Source: Paenibacillus profundus
Lineage (GTDB): Bacteria; Bacillota; Bacilli; Paenibacillales; Paenibacillaceae
Assembly: GCF_021369635.1 (NCBI RefSeq)
Contig: NZ_JAJNBZ010000006.1
Location: 203,905 to 267,904, forward strand
Length of the DNA: 64,000 nt
Direction of reading: 5' to 3'
The position numbers and the translations under genes are program-made. Shown in pieces: positions 36,284 through 46,445 of this stretch. The notes under the pieces were generated by a model, which saw only the letters and a list, made by a program, of their open reading frames with translations, did not search any database and had not been told where the DNA came from. How positions within the stretch are numbered: the first letter of the stretch is position 1; every line of letters begins with the position of its first letter.

Positions 36284-36325
36284 GCGCAGGCATGCTGGCT
36301 TTCTTCTGCCTGTCTTTTTATTTTA
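36284..36325 (+). terminator. Riboswitch-controlled terminator before gcvT
   Basis: caggca...tgcctg followed by TCTTTTTATTTT between the second aptamer and gcvT. Confidence 0.65.
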
Positions 36326-36361
36326 TCAATACCTAACTAATAAGACGATCGAGGTGAAGTC

Positions 36362-37465
36362 ATGTCACAGTTAAAAAGAACACCGATATTCCCGTTATAC
36401 GCCGACTATCCCGGCGCTCGCTGCATCGACTTCGGCGGATGGGAACTGCCGGTGCAATTCAGCGGCATTCAGAAGGAACACGAAGCCGTCCGCACTCAGG
36501 CAGGCTTGTTCGACGTCTCCCATATGGGCGAATTTATGGTAAGCGGTTCTTCGGCAGAAGCCTTTCTGCAGCACGTGACGACGAACGATGTCACCCGTCT
36601 CGTCGACGGGAGAGCACAGTATTCCCTCTTATGCAATCCGAACGGAGGCGTCGTCGACGATATTCTCATTTATCGGCTGGCTGCAAATCATTACATGCTG
36701 GTGGTCAATGCTTCCAACATTGACAAGGACTTCGCATGGCTTCAAGAACATCTCCCTGCCGACGTCGTCCTAGAGAATAAGTCTGACAGCACGGCATTGC
36801 TCGCGCTGCAAGGTCCTAATGCGCAAGCGATCGCGGCTCATGTTACGGACGCGCCGCTGGCTGAGCTGAAGCCTTTTCAATTTGTGACGGACGCTGCCAT
36901 CTGCGGCGTGCGCGCCTTGATTTCCCGTACCGGGTATACCGGGGAAGACGGATTTGAGCTGTATGTAGCAGCAGAAGACGCGCCTCAGGTATGGACAGAG
37001 CTAATGAGAGCAGGCGAAGCGCACGGGCTTGTACCTGCTGGGTTGGGAGCGCGTGATACGCTGCGGTTCGAAGCGAAGCTTCCGCTATATGGGCAAGAAA
37101 TATCGGCCGACATTTCGCCGCTTGAAGCAGGACTTGGTTTCTTCGTCAAGCTGGATAAGGGAGACTTCATCGGACGGGAAGCACTCGCCAGCCAGAAGGC
37201 TGATGGGCCTCGCCGCAAGCTTGTCGGAATTGAAATGATAGACAAGGGCATTCCACGCTCCCACTATCCTGTATTAATCAACGAGAATCCTGTTGGCGAG
37301 GTAACGACGGGAACGCAGTCCCCTACACTCAAGCGCAATCTAGGCCTTGCCTTAATTGATGCCGCTTACAGTGAGCTGGATACGGAAGTAATGGTCGAAA
37401 TTCGCGGGAAGCAGCTGAAGGCCCGTGTCATCAAAGCCCCATTCTACAAAAGAGCGACGAACTAA
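36362..37465 (+). CDS. gcvT: Glycine cleavage system T protein (aminomethyltransferase)
   Basis: 367 residues, full length. Transfers the methylene carbon from the aminomethyl-lipoyl H protein to tetrahydrofolate, releasing ammonia. Landmarks: RCIDFGGWELPVQF, GLFDVSHMGEFMV, YSLLCNPNGGVVDDILIYRL (the conserved NxxGGxxDD), ALQGPNAQ, SRTGYTGEDGFELY, and LGARDTLRFEAKLPLYGQEI. C-terminal barrel domain GEVTTGTQSPTLKRNLGLA. Preceded by GAGGTGA at the right distance; the next gene starts 21 bases after. Confidence 0.97.
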   Translation: MSQLKRTPIFPLYADYPGARCIDFGGWELPVQFSGIQKEHEAVRTQAGLFDVSHMGEFMVSGSSAEAFLQHVTTNDVTRLVDGRAQYSLLCNPNGGVVDDILIYRLAANHYMLVVNASNIDKDFAWLQEHLPADVVLENKSDSTALLALQGPNAQAIAAHVTDAPLAELKPFQFVTDAAICGVRALISRTGYTGEDGFELYVAAEDAPQVWTELMRAGEAHGLVPAGLGARDTLRFEAKLPLYGQEISADISPLEAGLGFFVKLDKGDFIGREALASQKADGPRRKLVGIEMIDKGIPRSHYPVLINENPVGEVTTGTQSPTLKRNLGLALIDAAYSELDTEVMVEIRGKQLKARVIKAPFYKRATN

Positions 37466-37486
37466 ACAGAAGGAGCGAATCCAACT

Positions 37487-38839
37487 ATGAAGCATCGCTA
37501 TATCCCGATGACGGCACAGGACCAAGCCGACATGATGAAGGTCATCGGCATCTCCTCCATTGAGGAACTATTTCAAGATATCCCTGCTTCCGTTCGCTAT
37601 CCGGGCGTTCTGCCGATGTCCGAGGCGCTTGACGAAGCAGCCCTGCTGAAGCATATGAAGGAATTGGCGGATAAGAACGCCGACTTTGAACGATATACCA
37701 GCTTCTTGGGCGCCGGTCTCTATGATCATCATGTGCCTGTCGTTATCAATCACGTGGTGTCCCGTTCTGAATTCTACACGGCGTACACCCCGTATCAGCC
37801 TGAAATTAGCCAAGGTGAACTGCAGGCCATCTTCGAGTTTCAATCGTACATTTGTGAATTGACTGGTATGGCTGTGGCCAATGCCAGCATGTACGACGGT
37901 GCTACTGCTCTGGCAGAAGCAGGCGCACTGGCCAGCGGAGCGACGAAGCGCAAGGAACTCATCATCTCGCGCGCTGTCCATCCGGAAGCCCGCCAAATCG
38001 TGCGCACGACTGCGCGCGGTCTGAATCTCGATGTCGTGGAAGTCGATTACAAGGACGGCGTCACCGATCTGGAGGAGCTGCAAGCTCTTGTGTCGGAGGA
38101 CACCGCAGCCGTCATCGTTCAATCGCCGAACTTCTTCGGCTGCATTGAGGATTTGCGTGCTATCGAGCCGATCATTCACAGCAAGAAAGGATTGCTCGTC
38201 GTCAGCACCAACCCGATCACCTTGGGGCTGCTGGAAACGCCGGGCAAGCTGGGCGCGGACGTCGTGGTCGGCGATGCGCAGCCGTTCGGCATTTCCGCTT
38301 CACTTGGCGGCCCGACATGCGGCTTCTTCGCAGTGGCAGAACCGCTCATGCGACGGATGCCGGGACGGATCGTCGGACAGACGAAGGATATCGATGGCAA
38401 ACGCGGATTCGTCTTGACGCTGCAAGCCCGAGAGCAGCACATCCGGCGCGAGAAGGCAACGTCCAACATTTGCTCCAATCAGGCGCTGCTTGCGCTGTGT
38501 GCATCCGTTTATTTGTCGACAATGGGCAAGACAGGAGTTCAGCAAGTCGCGAACCTGAATGTGCAGAAGGCTCATTACGCCGCTGGCGTATTCGCACAAC
38601 AATCCGAGCTCGCGCTCGCTTTTGACGCGCCTTTCTTCAATGAGTTTGTCGTTAAGCTGCCTGATGGCGCAAATATAGATGACGTTCAAGCAAAACTGCT
38701 GGATAACGGTTATATCGGTGGATACGACCTGGGCATAGCCTATCCTGAACTGCAAGGTCATATGCTCGTCGCCGTTACCGAGCGAAGAACGAAATCCGAA
38801 ATCGATCAATTTGTGAACCGATTGGAGGCATGTCTATGA
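37487..38839 (+). CDS. gcvPA: Glycine dehydrogenase (decarboxylating) subunit 1, P protein alpha
   Basis: 450 residues, full length. N-terminal half of the split P protein found in Gram-positive bacteria; with GcvPB it decarboxylates glycine using pyridoxal phosphate. Landmarks: [103 protein letters not shown]. Ribosome site AGGAGCG. Its stop overlaps the gcvPB start as ATGA. Confidence 0.97.
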   Translation: MKHRYIPMTAQDQADMMKVIGISSIEELFQDIPASVRYPGVLPMSEALDEAALLKHMKELADKNADFERYTSFLGAGLYDHHVPVVINHVVSRSEFYTAYTPYQPEISQGELQAIFEFQSYICELTGMAVANASMYDGATALAEAGALASGATKRKELIISRAVHPEARQIVRTTARGLNLDVVEVDYKDGVTDLEELQALVSEDTAAVIVQSPNFFGCIEDLRAIEPIIHSKKGLLVVSTNPITLGLLETPGKLGADVVVGDAQPFGISASLGGPTCGFFAVAEPLMRRMPGRIVGQTKDIDGKRGFVLTLQAREQHIRREKATSNICSNQALLALCASVYLSTMGKTGVQQVANLNVQKAHYAAGVFAQQSELALAFDAPFFNEFVVKLPDGANIDDVQAKLLDNGYIGGYDLGIAYPELQGHMLVAVTERRTKSEIDQFVNRLEACL

Positions 38840-40293
38840 AACCGGACAAAAAGCTCATCTTCGAACTCAGCAAACCCGGACGTGTCGCCTATTCTTTGCC
38901 TGAGCTCGATGTTCCCGAGGTCAATCTCGGAGAACTGATTCCCGAATCTATGCTCCGCAGTCAACCTGCCGAGCTGCCTGAAGTGTACGAGGTTGATGTA
39001 ATCCGCCATTATACGGAGCTTTCGCGCCGTAATTTCGGCATCGATAATGGCTTTTATCCGCTTGGTTCCTGCACGATGAAGTACAATCCGAAGATTAACG
39101 AAGATGTAGCCCGCTTCACCGGCTTCGCGAAGATTCACCCGTATCAGCCGGAACAGAGCATCCAGGGAGCATTGGAGCTGTTATATACGCTTCAGAACGA
39201 TCTCGCCACGTTAACAGGTATGGACCAAGTGACGCTTCAGCCTGCGGCAGGCGCCCATGGCGAATGGACGGGCTTGATGATGATTCGCGCCTACCACGAG
39301 AGCCGTGGCGAGACCCGGACGAAGGTCATCGTGCCAGATTCCTCGCATGGTACGAACCCAGCCAGCGCAACGGTTGCCGGCCTCGAGACGATTACGATTC
39401 AGTCCGACGACAAAGGACTGGTTGACCTTGATGCGCTCCGTGCTGTCGTCGGTCCCGATACAGCCGCGCTTATGCTGACGAATCCGAGCACGCTCGGCTT
39501 ATTCGAAGAGCATATTGTCGAGATTGCCGAGATCGTCCATGAAGCAGGCGGCCTTATTTACTACGACGGCGCGAACTCGAACGCGATTATGGGCATTACC
39601 CGCCCGGGAGACATGGGCTTCGACGTCGTGCACTTGAACCTGCACAAGACGATGAGCACTCCGCATGGCGGCGGCGGTCCGGGTTCAGGACCTGTCGGCG
39701 TGAAGAGCAAGCTCATTCCGTTCCTGCCGAAGCCAATCGTGGCCAAGAAAGAGGATGGAACGTATGGATTAAACTACGACAGGCCCGAATCCATCGGCCG
39801 CGTTAAAGCATATTACGGCAACTTCGGCATTCTCGTTCGCGCCTACGCGTATATCCGCACATATGGGCCGGAAGGGTTGCGCCAAGTGTCTGAATGTGCC
39901 GTGCTTAATGCGAACTATATGATGCATAGACTGGCGCCTTATTACGAAATCCCTTACCCTGGCGTGTGTAAGCACGAATTCGTCATGTCAGGCAGAGGGC
40001 TGAAGCAATACGGTGTCCGCACGCTGGATGTCGCCAAACGTCTTCTCGACTTCGGCTTCCATCCTCCAACCATCTACTTCCCGCTGAACGTCGAGGAATG
40101 TATGATGATCGAGCCAACTGAGACGGAAAGCAAAGAAACTCTCGACTCGTTCATCGACACGATGATTCAAATCGCGCAGGAGGCAGAACAGAATCCGGAG
40201 CTGCTGCTCAATGCGCCACACAATACAGACGTTAGAAGACTTGACGAGACGCAAGCTGCACGCAAGCCGGTCTTGAATTGCGCATGTAATTAA
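38836..40293 (+). CDS. gcvPB: Glycine dehydrogenase (decarboxylating) subunit 2, P protein beta
   Basis: 485 residues from the ATG at 38836, chosen because GGAGG lies seven bases upstream and the start overlaps the gcvPA stop as ATGA; the ATG at 38830 is too close to the ribosome site. Carries the pyridoxal phosphate lysine in [16 protein letters not shown] and [37 protein letters not shown]-terminal [19 protein letters not shown], then an extension ending [10 protein letters not shown]. Last gene of the operon. Confidence 0.96.
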   Translation: MKPDKKLIFELSKPGRVAYSLPELDVPEVNLGELIPESMLRSQPAELPEVYEVDVIRHYTELSRRNFGIDNGFYPLGSCTMKYNPKINEDVARFTGFAKIHPYQPEQSIQGALELLYTLQNDLATLTGMDQVTLQPAAGAHGEWTGLMMIRAYHESRGETRTKVIVPDSSHGTNPASATVAGLETITIQSDDKGLVDLDALRAVVGPDTAALMLTNPSTLGLFEEHIVEIAEIVHEAGGLIYYDGANSNAIMGITRPGDMGFDVVHLNLHKTMSTPHGGGGPGSGPVGVKSKLIPFLPKPIVAKKEDGTYGLNYDRPESIGRVKAYYGNFGILVRAYAYIRTYGPEGLRQVSECAVLNANYMMHRLAPYYEIPYPGVCKHEFVMSGRGLKQYGVRTLDVAKRLLDFGFHPPTIYFPLNVEECMMIEPTETESKETLDSFIDTMIQIAQEAEQNPELLLNAPHNTDVRRLDETQAARKPVLNCACN

Positions 40294-40370
40294 TAAATAA
40301 GAGGCTGCACCTTTGATTGGAATGTGAACTTTCCCTGTCAAGCGGACAGCACTAAAAAGCCTCGATTAAA

Positions 40371-40405
40371 CAACCTTAGTTCGGTATTGTGCCGGGCTAA
40401 GGTTG
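40371..40405 (+). terminator. Terminator of the gcvT-PA-PB operon
   Basis: caaccttag...ctaaggttg hairpin followed by a T-rich tract, about 80 bases after the gcvPB stop. Confidence 0.65.
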
Positions 40406-40560
40406 CTTAGTTTCTTTTGAAAACGTCCATTGTTATCGTCAGCAGGGTCTAGTCCGCCAGCAACTTGAACGTATTCGCCATACCTCCAATAAGAACACCG
40501 TTCATCCCATCCAACACGATAAATAATCACATATCTAGTTATATGGAATAAAAAAAAGAA

Positions 40561-40583
40561 ACCTTGACCTCTGCGGTCAAGGT
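40561..40583 (-). terminator. Terminator of the phosphotransferase gene
   Basis: accttgacc-gcaga-ggtcaaggt followed by a long T-run on the minus strand, just after the stop at 40615. Confidence 0.8.
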
Positions 40584-40614
40584 TCTTTCTGTGAATCGGA
40601 AGCGACTAACTCCA

Positions 40615-41601
40615 TTACAATTCATAAAATATCGGCCGCTCCCTTAAAAATGGAGTCAGGGTGTTTTGGCAAAATACCGGCATCTTCTCCCGCATCTTTG
40701 GATGAACCGCGCTGTTCATCATATGAAACGAATAGTAGCCGAGGATGTGCAGCAGCATGAACCCTTCGAGCAGTTCCAGCGTACCGCTTCGGGGGGCAGA
40801 ATACTCCGATGCATACCCCTCCATGAAGTCATCCCGTGCCCGGGAAGGAACACTCAGTGCGCCGGCGGCCCCATCATACAAAAAATAGCCTTGTCCGTAC
40901 AGGCAATAATCAATGATGGTGAATCCCCGTTCAGTCAGAATGACGTTGCCTCTATTGATATCGGCATGGATAATCCCCCATGTGTCGGGACTGCGCTCAT
41001 AGGTCTGGAGACGGGAATTGATCATTGCGAATGCTTCGCTCACTGTGTCGTAATCCACTGAAGTAAATATACCGTGCTCACGGCCGAACTTCAGCCGCTC
41101 CAGCATGGCTCTGTTCTCATCGATGCTGGCGTAGGCAGGTCTATCACAAGCGAGATCTGATGCATAGCCGCTCGTATAGCGGTGCAACATGCCGACCTGC
41201 TGTCCGTACTGAAGGACATTATCCCTCGACGAGAAATCGTCTAGCTGAGAATCCCGTCCCTCCAGCCACTGCAATACCGTGCACTGGATATAGGTGTCCC
41301 CGCAAGCAACCCGGGTAACAAATTCTCCCTCACGATTACGGACAGGCTCCTGAACGTTCAATGCGGAGTTCTCTCCCAGCGCTTGCAGCAGCTGCATCTC
41401 CCCATTCAGTCCAGCCTCGGAATGCTGCAGTCCATGAAGCTCGTCATGGACAGGCTTATGAATCCGCAGCAGATAGGACAACCCACTGACTCCGTCAGTG
41501 ATCTTATACGTCAAATTCTCATTGTGACGAATAAACTCGATGATTGGCGATTGTACTGCATAAGACGACAATGCTTCGGTTGCGATGGAATGATTATCCA
41601 T
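40615..41601 (-). CDS. APH/SrkA-like phosphotransferase
   Basis: 328 residues from the ATG at 41601 (AGAGGGTG upstream); an ATG 13 codons earlier is the alternative. Kinase fold of the aminoglycoside phosphotransferase family: ENLTYKITDG and LLRIHKPVHD (nucleotide loop and Lys), LQWLEGRD, the catalytic GIIHADINRGNVIL, and the metal Asp in FTIIDYCLYGQG. Such proteins include homoserine kinase II-like enzymes, stress kinase SrkA and spore coat CotS. The layout with PTxx...FLYDGAAGALSVPS looks like the SrkA/Thb-like group. Substrate unknown. Confidence 0.82.
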   Translation of the reverse strand: MDNHSIATEALSSYAVQSPIIEFIRHNENLTYKITDGVSGLSYLLRIHKPVHDELHGLQHSEAGLNGEMQLLQALGENSALNVQEPVRNREGEFVTRVACGDTYIQCTVLQWLEGRDSQLDDFSSRDNVLQYGQQVGMLHRYTSGYASDLACDRPAYASIDENRAMLERLKFGREHGIFTSVDYDTVSEAFAMINSRLQTYERSPDTWGIIHADINRGNVILTERGFTIIDYCLYGQGYFLYDGAAGALSVPSRARDDFMEGYASEYSAPRSGTLELLEGFMLLHILGYYSFHMMNSAVHPKMREKMPVFCQNTLTPFLRERPIFYEL

Positions 41602-41789
41602 CCGTATCACCCTCTTTACTTGAATAGTATCGGTCTGCATTCTGGCCAGGGAACATCCTTGACCCTACCCGTCCATCCATACAATCGTTACTTGGTTGTA
41701 AGAAGACTCTGTTCACAATCGGGCGAGACAAGGATTCTAGTATACTTCAAGATTATACAACCGTTGAGGAGCAGCCTCTTCTTCAATGG

Positions 41790-42671
41790 TTATGAGTGCA
41801 GCTCGATACGGTAATGAGAGAGTACACGTCTCTCAGTAAACCCGGCTTTTTTATACAGATGAATCGCCTTCTCATTATGCATATCGACACATAGCGAGAT
41901 TTCTTGAATCCCCTTGTCCTTAAAAAGAAATTGTAGGGCGTGTCTCAACAGTGCTTCCCCCATGCCATGGTGACGATATTCCGGCGAGACCGCAATAAAT
42001 TCGATATTCCCTTCCTGGAATTCCGGATTGGCTTCCACATAAACATATCCTTGCAGCTTTCGATCCGCTGTCGTACAGACGAACACTCTATGATCGGTGT
42101 TGCGTCTGTTCAGGATGGTGCCTCCGTCATAATAAGCCGATGGGAAGCAAGCCTGGTGGAGATGGACAAATGGCTCGTACATGTCTGCTTGAATCTCTTG
42201 AATATCCACCCCGGCTGCGGAATGTTCAGATAATAGAGATGGCGTGGCGAGAAGAATGAGGTGCTCTCCTCTGTTCTGCCCCCCGACACGGCTCATGAAT
42301 TCGGCGGCATGCCGATGATTCGCATCATAAAATCCCAATATCGCGTTCACCTGCTCCTTCACCACAGCTACAGATTGATGCCACAGCTCTTTAGCCACAT
42401 CCAACCAATCTTCCGCTCGTGTGAACGGCCCCCACATCTCAGCTGCCCGTTCCTCCTCATCGATGTCGAAGCCGATCGTCCCGATTATTTCTCCAGCTCG
42501 ATAAGCTGTCCAGAATGTTTTGCCAATGCTGTCAAAAGTATCATGCAAGGCGGATTCGATTTCTTCCTTCTCCGTCCCGCAATACCCTACATGATGTGTC
42601 TCTTCCTTATTGAGATCTGCAATAAATTCAACCAACTCGGCAGCATTGCCGCCAGGACGAATCGTAATCAA
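41790..42671 (-). CDS. GNAT acetyltransferase with two GNAT-like domains
   Basis: 293 residues from a TTG (AAAGGAT upstream). The N-terminal half (to about 140) is a degenerate GNAT-like domain (GTIGFDIDEEERAAEMWGPF, NAILGFYDANHRHAAEFMSR). The C-terminal half is a complete GNAT with EFIAVSPEYRHHGMGEALLR as acetyl-CoA loop and VDMHNEKAIHLYKKAGF. Tandem-GNAT proteins of this build are common in bacilli; the substrate is not known. Monocistronic. Confidence 0.85.
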   Translation of the reverse strand: MITIRPGGNAAELVEFIADLNKEETHHVGYCGTEKEEIESALHDTFDSIGKTFWTAYRAGEIIGTIGFDIDEEERAAEMWGPFTRAEDWLDVAKELWHQSVAVVKEQVNAILGFYDANHRHAAEFMSRVGGQNRGEHLILLATPSLLSEHSAAGVDIQEIQADMYEPFVHLHQACFPSAYYDGGTILNRRNTDHRVFVCTTADRKLQGYVYVEANPEFQEGNIEFIAVSPEYRHHGMGEALLRHALQFLFKDKGIQEISLCVDMHNEKAIHLYKKAGFTERRVLSHYRIELHS

Positions 42672-42959
42672 TTCAACCTATCCTTTCCTTTTCAAATTGT
42701 AGATGACGTACTTTAGTTCTGTTGGATTTCATCCATTAGTTTGAGGTATGAGATGCGATGACAAGCTGTTTCATTGGAAAGAGTCCAACAGATTTTCGTT
42801 CAACTCGTACTGAGGCTATAATTGAGCATCATTTGATTGGAAGATTTCCAATCAAGTGGCGCTATTGTGTTGAAATGAGTAGATTCTACTGCACGTTATC
42901 CAATGGACGCAATGAGAGGCAGCTTAAAGCATTGCAACAACGCTAAAGCAAGACAAAAA
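42672..42959. other. Intergenic region without recognised gene
   Basis: A 62-codon plus-strand frame (42758-42946) has no ribosome site and no recognisable content; I see nothing I can support. Confidence 0.4.
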
Positions 42960-43002
42960 AAGGAACTGGCTTGCAATCCATCGTCTTGCAAAGTCAGTCC
43001 TT
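42960..43002 (-). terminator. Terminator of the pseudokinase-PASTA gene
   Basis: aaggactgactttgca pairs with tgcaagccagttcctt, followed by TTTTTT on the minus strand. Confidence 0.8.
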
Positions 43003-43017
43003 CTTCACCATGCCTTA

Positions 43018-44637
43018 TTATTTTTTCTCACGGCTGATATAGAAATTGACACGGTCGCCTTTCTTTGCTGCAGCGCCTGCTTCAGGCTCTTGCTTGAACA
43101 CCTGACCTGGTGCTTGCTCCTCGTTGTTCTCAAGGACGAAGCTATACCGAAGGCCGGCCGCGAGCACCGCCTTCTCCGCTTCTTCCTTCGTCAGACCGAC
43201 CAAACTCGGCACCTGACCCTCAACAACCGGCTCTCCCGAGGAATCCGTCGCTGTACCCGTCTCGCCTCCATCAGGCGTTGTTCCTGGCGTCATCGTATCT
43301 GGTGTCGTACCCGGAGTAGTCTCAGGAGTCGTTCCCGGAGTCGTGTCTGGATTGGCATCCGTGCCTGTATCCGTTCCTGAACCGGCATCCGGATTCGCAG
43401 CAGCGCCTGAATTGTCCGGCTTCGTGCCGGTTGTCTTGTCGCCAGAGCCCGTTCCGGAAGATGAATCGGTAGATTGTCCGCCATTCTTCGACCCGCTGTT
43501 ATCCGTCGATGTTCTGTCATCAGTCGATGCTTCAGGCTGATTCGAGCTATCGCTATTTTCGTTATTAGTTGCTTGGCCTTCATCGGACGGTGTTTCCGTT
43601 GCATCGTCCCCGTTCGTCGCCGGAGTGGAATCCGTATTCTCGCTCGTCTCTGCAGGAGGATTGTTATCCGTTATAGCTGCCGTCTCATTCGACTTCGATA
43701 TGGAGTTGGCCCAGAGCACGGCGCCGCCGAGAACACAGACGAAGACCGCGGCACAGGCAACAACGAGCAGCATTTTACTGCGCCCGACTTTGTCCGATCC
43801 CGATTCTGCATTCGCAAATGGACTATTAGCTTCTTCTTCCGTCTCATAGTCGTCGTAATCATCATCATCTGACTCGTCATCATCTTGTAGATTCGAGACA
43901 GGTGCCGCAGCCGCTGAAGTCGGCTGCATCCGCGACAGGACAGGACCATTCGGCTGATCCATAATCTCGCGCAAGGTTACCATGAAAGAGAACATGGACG
44001 AATCCCCTGAATATACGCGTCGGACGAGACCTAGAACCGCTTCCTTCTGAGCAGGCGCCAAATCCTTCAAGGCGGCTGTCAAACGGCTCTCATACGTGTC
44101 GTAGTTCGCCGGAACGTTCAAATGCAGCGTACTTAATTGATACATTAAATAGCATAATCCCATCGTTCCGAATTGCCCCGGCTCGGCTTCCGTCCAATAG
44201 TTCATTATCATAATCTGATTGTCTTCAGTAATCCATAAGTTCTCTACAGTAATCGGGAACCGGCTAATCTGTTCCTCCATCGCGTCCTGGATGCTCTTAC
44301 CCAGTTCGTACACCATCGACAGCATCTTCTGTGAGCTTAAAGCATGGTGCTGAATATATCGCACGAGCGGCATTCCTGTATAGGCAGAGAATACGACAAA
44401 GAAATTTTGCCCAGATGTTCCTGCATTAAGCATGTGGAAGAAACGATTATTCGAAAAGTGAGACACCTTACCGAAAGCGCGCTTGCTTTCTTCGGCTTTC
44501 CCCGTTCCCGTATTTTCGACAAGATAAATAAACACATCTCTCTTCAAGGATAGATCTATCGCTTCATATAAGACTCCGTCTGCTAAATGTAGAATGACCT
44601 TGCAAAGTTCATATCTTTCCCCAATGTAAGCACTCAT
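43018..44637 (-). CDS. Membrane pseudokinase with a C-terminal PASTA domain
   Basis: 539 residues. The N-terminal 230 residues have the outline of a PknB/Stk-type kinase (YELCKVILHLADGVLYEAID, VFIYLVE, NLWITEDNQIMIMNYW) but lack the ATP lysine motif, the HRD loop and the DFG motif (MNYW sits there). Next come an acidic stretch (DDDESDDDDYDDYETEEE), a membrane helix (MLLVVACAAVFVCVLGGAVL, about residues 290-312), a Ser/Thr/Asp/Gly-rich extracellular linker, and one PASTA domain (VPSLVGLTKEEAEKAVLAAG, FKQEPEAGAAAKKGDRV). PASTA domains bind peptidoglycan pieces or beta-lactams. A non-catalytic wall sensor is my inference. Confidence 0.8.
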   Translation of the reverse strand: MSAYIGERYELCKVILHLADGVLYEAIDLSLKRDVFIYLVENTGTGKAEESKRAFGKVSHFSNNRFFHMLNAGTSGQNFFVVFSAYTGMPLVRYIQHHALSSQKMLSMVYELGKSIQDAMEEQISRFPITVENLWITEDNQIMIMNYWTEAEPGQFGTMGLCYLMYQLSTLHLNVPANYDTYESRLTAALKDLAPAQKEAVLGLVRRVYSGDSSMFSFMVTLREIMDQPNGPVLSRMQPTSAAAAPVSNLQDDDESDDDDYDDYETEEEANSPFANAESGSDKVGRSKMLLVVACAAVFVCVLGGAVLWANSISKSNETAAITDNNPPAETSENTDSTPATNGDDATETPSDEGQATNNENSDSSNQPEASTDDRTSTDNSGSKNGGQSTDSSSGTGSGDKTTGTKPDNSGAAANPDAGSGTDTGTDANPDTTPGTTPETTPGTTPDTMTPGTTPDGGETGTATDSSGEPVVEGQVPSLVGLTKEEAEKAVLAAGLRYSFVLENNEEQAPGQVFKQEPEAGAAAKKGDRVNFYISREKK

Positions 44638-44755
44638 TCTCTTGCTCCTTCACGATTCATCGTTGTTAATAAAATATCTCTTTTGTCATTATGAAGGATA
44701 TGGGCTGATTTTGCAAAGATTACAACAATCGATCAATTATTTTCACAAATCTCCC

Positions 44756-45853
44756 TTATTTCATCTGATGCACAACCTCTTGCCAGCGATGAATCAGCTT
44801 CTCAACAATATCATGTGCAGTTGTCTGACGGCCGAGTCTCGCTGCCTGTCCTGCCCATAGCGACAAGTATTCGGGATTGGATTGTCTCGCTGCCTCCTGC
44901 CGAATATCTCTGGTCAACTGATTCATTATTGGATAGGGCGGCACATGCTCGGCATGAGGCTGTAGCTGACGGATGAAGTCGTTCACGATGCCTCTTGCCA
45001 GCTTTCCCGAAAACGTTCGTGTAACGATAGTGCTTCGTTCATTAGAAGACAGTACCGCTGCTTTATAGGCCTCATGAGCACCGCTTTCTTCACAGGCAAG
45101 AAACGCGGTGCCCAATTGGACGCCCTGCGCACCCAACGCCATGGCAGCAGCCATGCCCCGCCCGTCCATAATGCCGCCGGCTGCAATGACGGGCACAGAT
45201 ACATGATCCGCAATGAGCGGTACGAGAGCAATTGTGCCGACTAATGAATCTTCACAGGCTCCGTGGAAGGTGCCCCGGTGTCCGCCTGCTTCGCTTCCCT
45301 GCGCGACGACGAGATCAACGCCAGCCGCTACCAGAATTTGTGCTTCCTTAACATGGGTGGCCGTGCCGATGACGACGATTCCATTACTTTTCAACTGATG
45401 CATCATTTCCGGCGAAGGAACGCCGAACGTAAAGCTGAACACCGGTACTTTCTCTTGAATTACGACCGACAGCTGCTCTTCAAAAGACCGCTGGTAGGCA
45501 TCGTAATCAAAGACGGCTTCACTAGCCCCTGCCTCTTGCCCCCCTGCCATATGCAGCCGTTTCCGAATGGAAGCGAGCTGTGTCTGAATTGGCTCCTGCA
45601 CGCAAGGAACATCCACCTGCGCTTCTGGAACAAACAAATTTACGGCGAACGGCTTGTCTGTTAGCGACTTTATTTTTTGAATCGCTTCCTTAATATGCTG
45701 CGGAGACATGTACCCGGCCCCGAGCGTTCCGAGCCCGCCCGCATTGGATACTGCCGCCACAAGAGCCGGCGTCGTTGCCCCGCCCGCCATTCCTGCTTGA
45801 ATGACGGGAAATCGTATCTGCAACCGTTCCGTTAACGTGTTATATCCATTCAA
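44756..45853 (-). CDS. Nitronate monooxygenase-like flavin enzyme
   Basis: 365 residues from a TTG at 45853, six bases after GGAGGTG; a GTG three codons earlier overlaps the ribosome site. FMN-dependent TIM barrel: FPVIQAGMAGGATTPALVAA, SNAGGLGTLGAGYM, the FMN phosphate loop VVAQGSEAGGHRG with the catalytic His, PVIAAGGIMDGRGMAAAMAL, GAQGVQLGTAFLACEES. The family oxidises alkyl nitronates and related compounds; some members are enoyl-ACP reductases II (FabK), so the exact substrate is open. Confidence 0.88.
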   Translation of the reverse strand: MNGYNTLTERLQIRFPVIQAGMAGGATTPALVAAVSNAGGLGTLGAGYMSPQHIKEAIQKIKSLTDKPFAVNLFVPEAQVDVPCVQEPIQTQLASIRKRLHMAGGQEAGASEAVFDYDAYQRSFEEQLSVVIQEKVPVFSFTFGVPSPEMMHQLKSNGIVVIGTATHVKEAQILVAAGVDLVVAQGSEAGGHRGTFHGACEDSLVGTIALVPLIADHVSVPVIAAGGIMDGRGMAAAMALGAQGVQLGTAFLACEESGAHEAYKAAVLSSNERSTIVTRTFSGKLARGIVNDFIRQLQPHAEHVPPYPIMNQLTRDIRQEAARQSNPEYLSLWAGQAARLGRQTTAHDIVEKLIHRWQEVVHQMK

Positions 45854-45894
45854 ATGTAACACCTCCTTTCATTACATCATGGTCATTCAACAAT

Positions 45895-46107
45895 TCAGGA
45901 AACACATATATAGGAAACAAATGAAAGCTTACATAATTTTTCTTTGATTTGGGCGGAGCCAAAGAATCCCTCTTCACTAGGCTTTAACGGATGCTTTTTC
46001 GTGTTTACATAATAAGTACTGAACGTGTCTTGCTTGACCACAAGCGATTCCTCGTAAGCCTGCAACAACAGCTTCAGTTCAGCAAAAACATTCTTAAATT
46101 CATTCAT
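45895..46107 (-). pseudogene. Frameshifted DUF1801-like gene
   Basis: Good ribosome site (AAGGAG) and start MNEFKNVFAELKLLLQAYEE, then YYVNTKKHP and EEGFFGSAQIK, matching DUF1801-type proteins. After QIK one extra base in the A run shifts the frame. The right frame continues KKNYVSFHLFPIYVFPELL for a few more residues and is then lost into the promoter region of the flavin enzyme. Only about 80 of the expected 120 or more residues remain. Confidence 0.65.
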
Positions 46108-46445
46108 GCCCTATCGGCTCCTTTCCCGCCCGTAGCATTTGCACATTGCATACATGCAGACTACGCCTCCTATCCAATAACGATGTTAAATTCAACATCC
46201 CTTCCTTAAATTCCTTCTTTCCTACTGCCCATCTGGCCGTACTTTACGAAGGGAGCGTAAGTCTAGCAAAGACCATCCAGCGGCGGTAAAACGGTCTTTT
46301 TGCCCTAGGGAAATTTTTTGTTGTCATAGAAATATTGTTGACCTATACTAATTATGTAGCATATATATAACAAACCTTATTATGTTGTAACAATGAATTT
46401 GTCCTTAGGAAACATTCGCTGCATAGAAAAAGGAGAGACATCACT
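46108..46445. other. Upstream region of feoA
   Basis: Contains a plausible sigma-A promoter (TTGACC near 46338, TATATA about 18 bases later). I find no clear Fur or FNR palindrome. The GGAGAG ribosome site for feoA is at 46431. Confidence 0.4.

Noticed and set aside
42758..42946. 62-codon plus-strand frame
   Set aside because: No ribosome site, no similarity that I recognise, and it lies in the intergenic region before a convergent terminator.
46108..46445. Fur or FNR box upstream of feoA
   Set aside because: Expected for iron uptake genes, but I could not find a palindrome close enough to either consensus.
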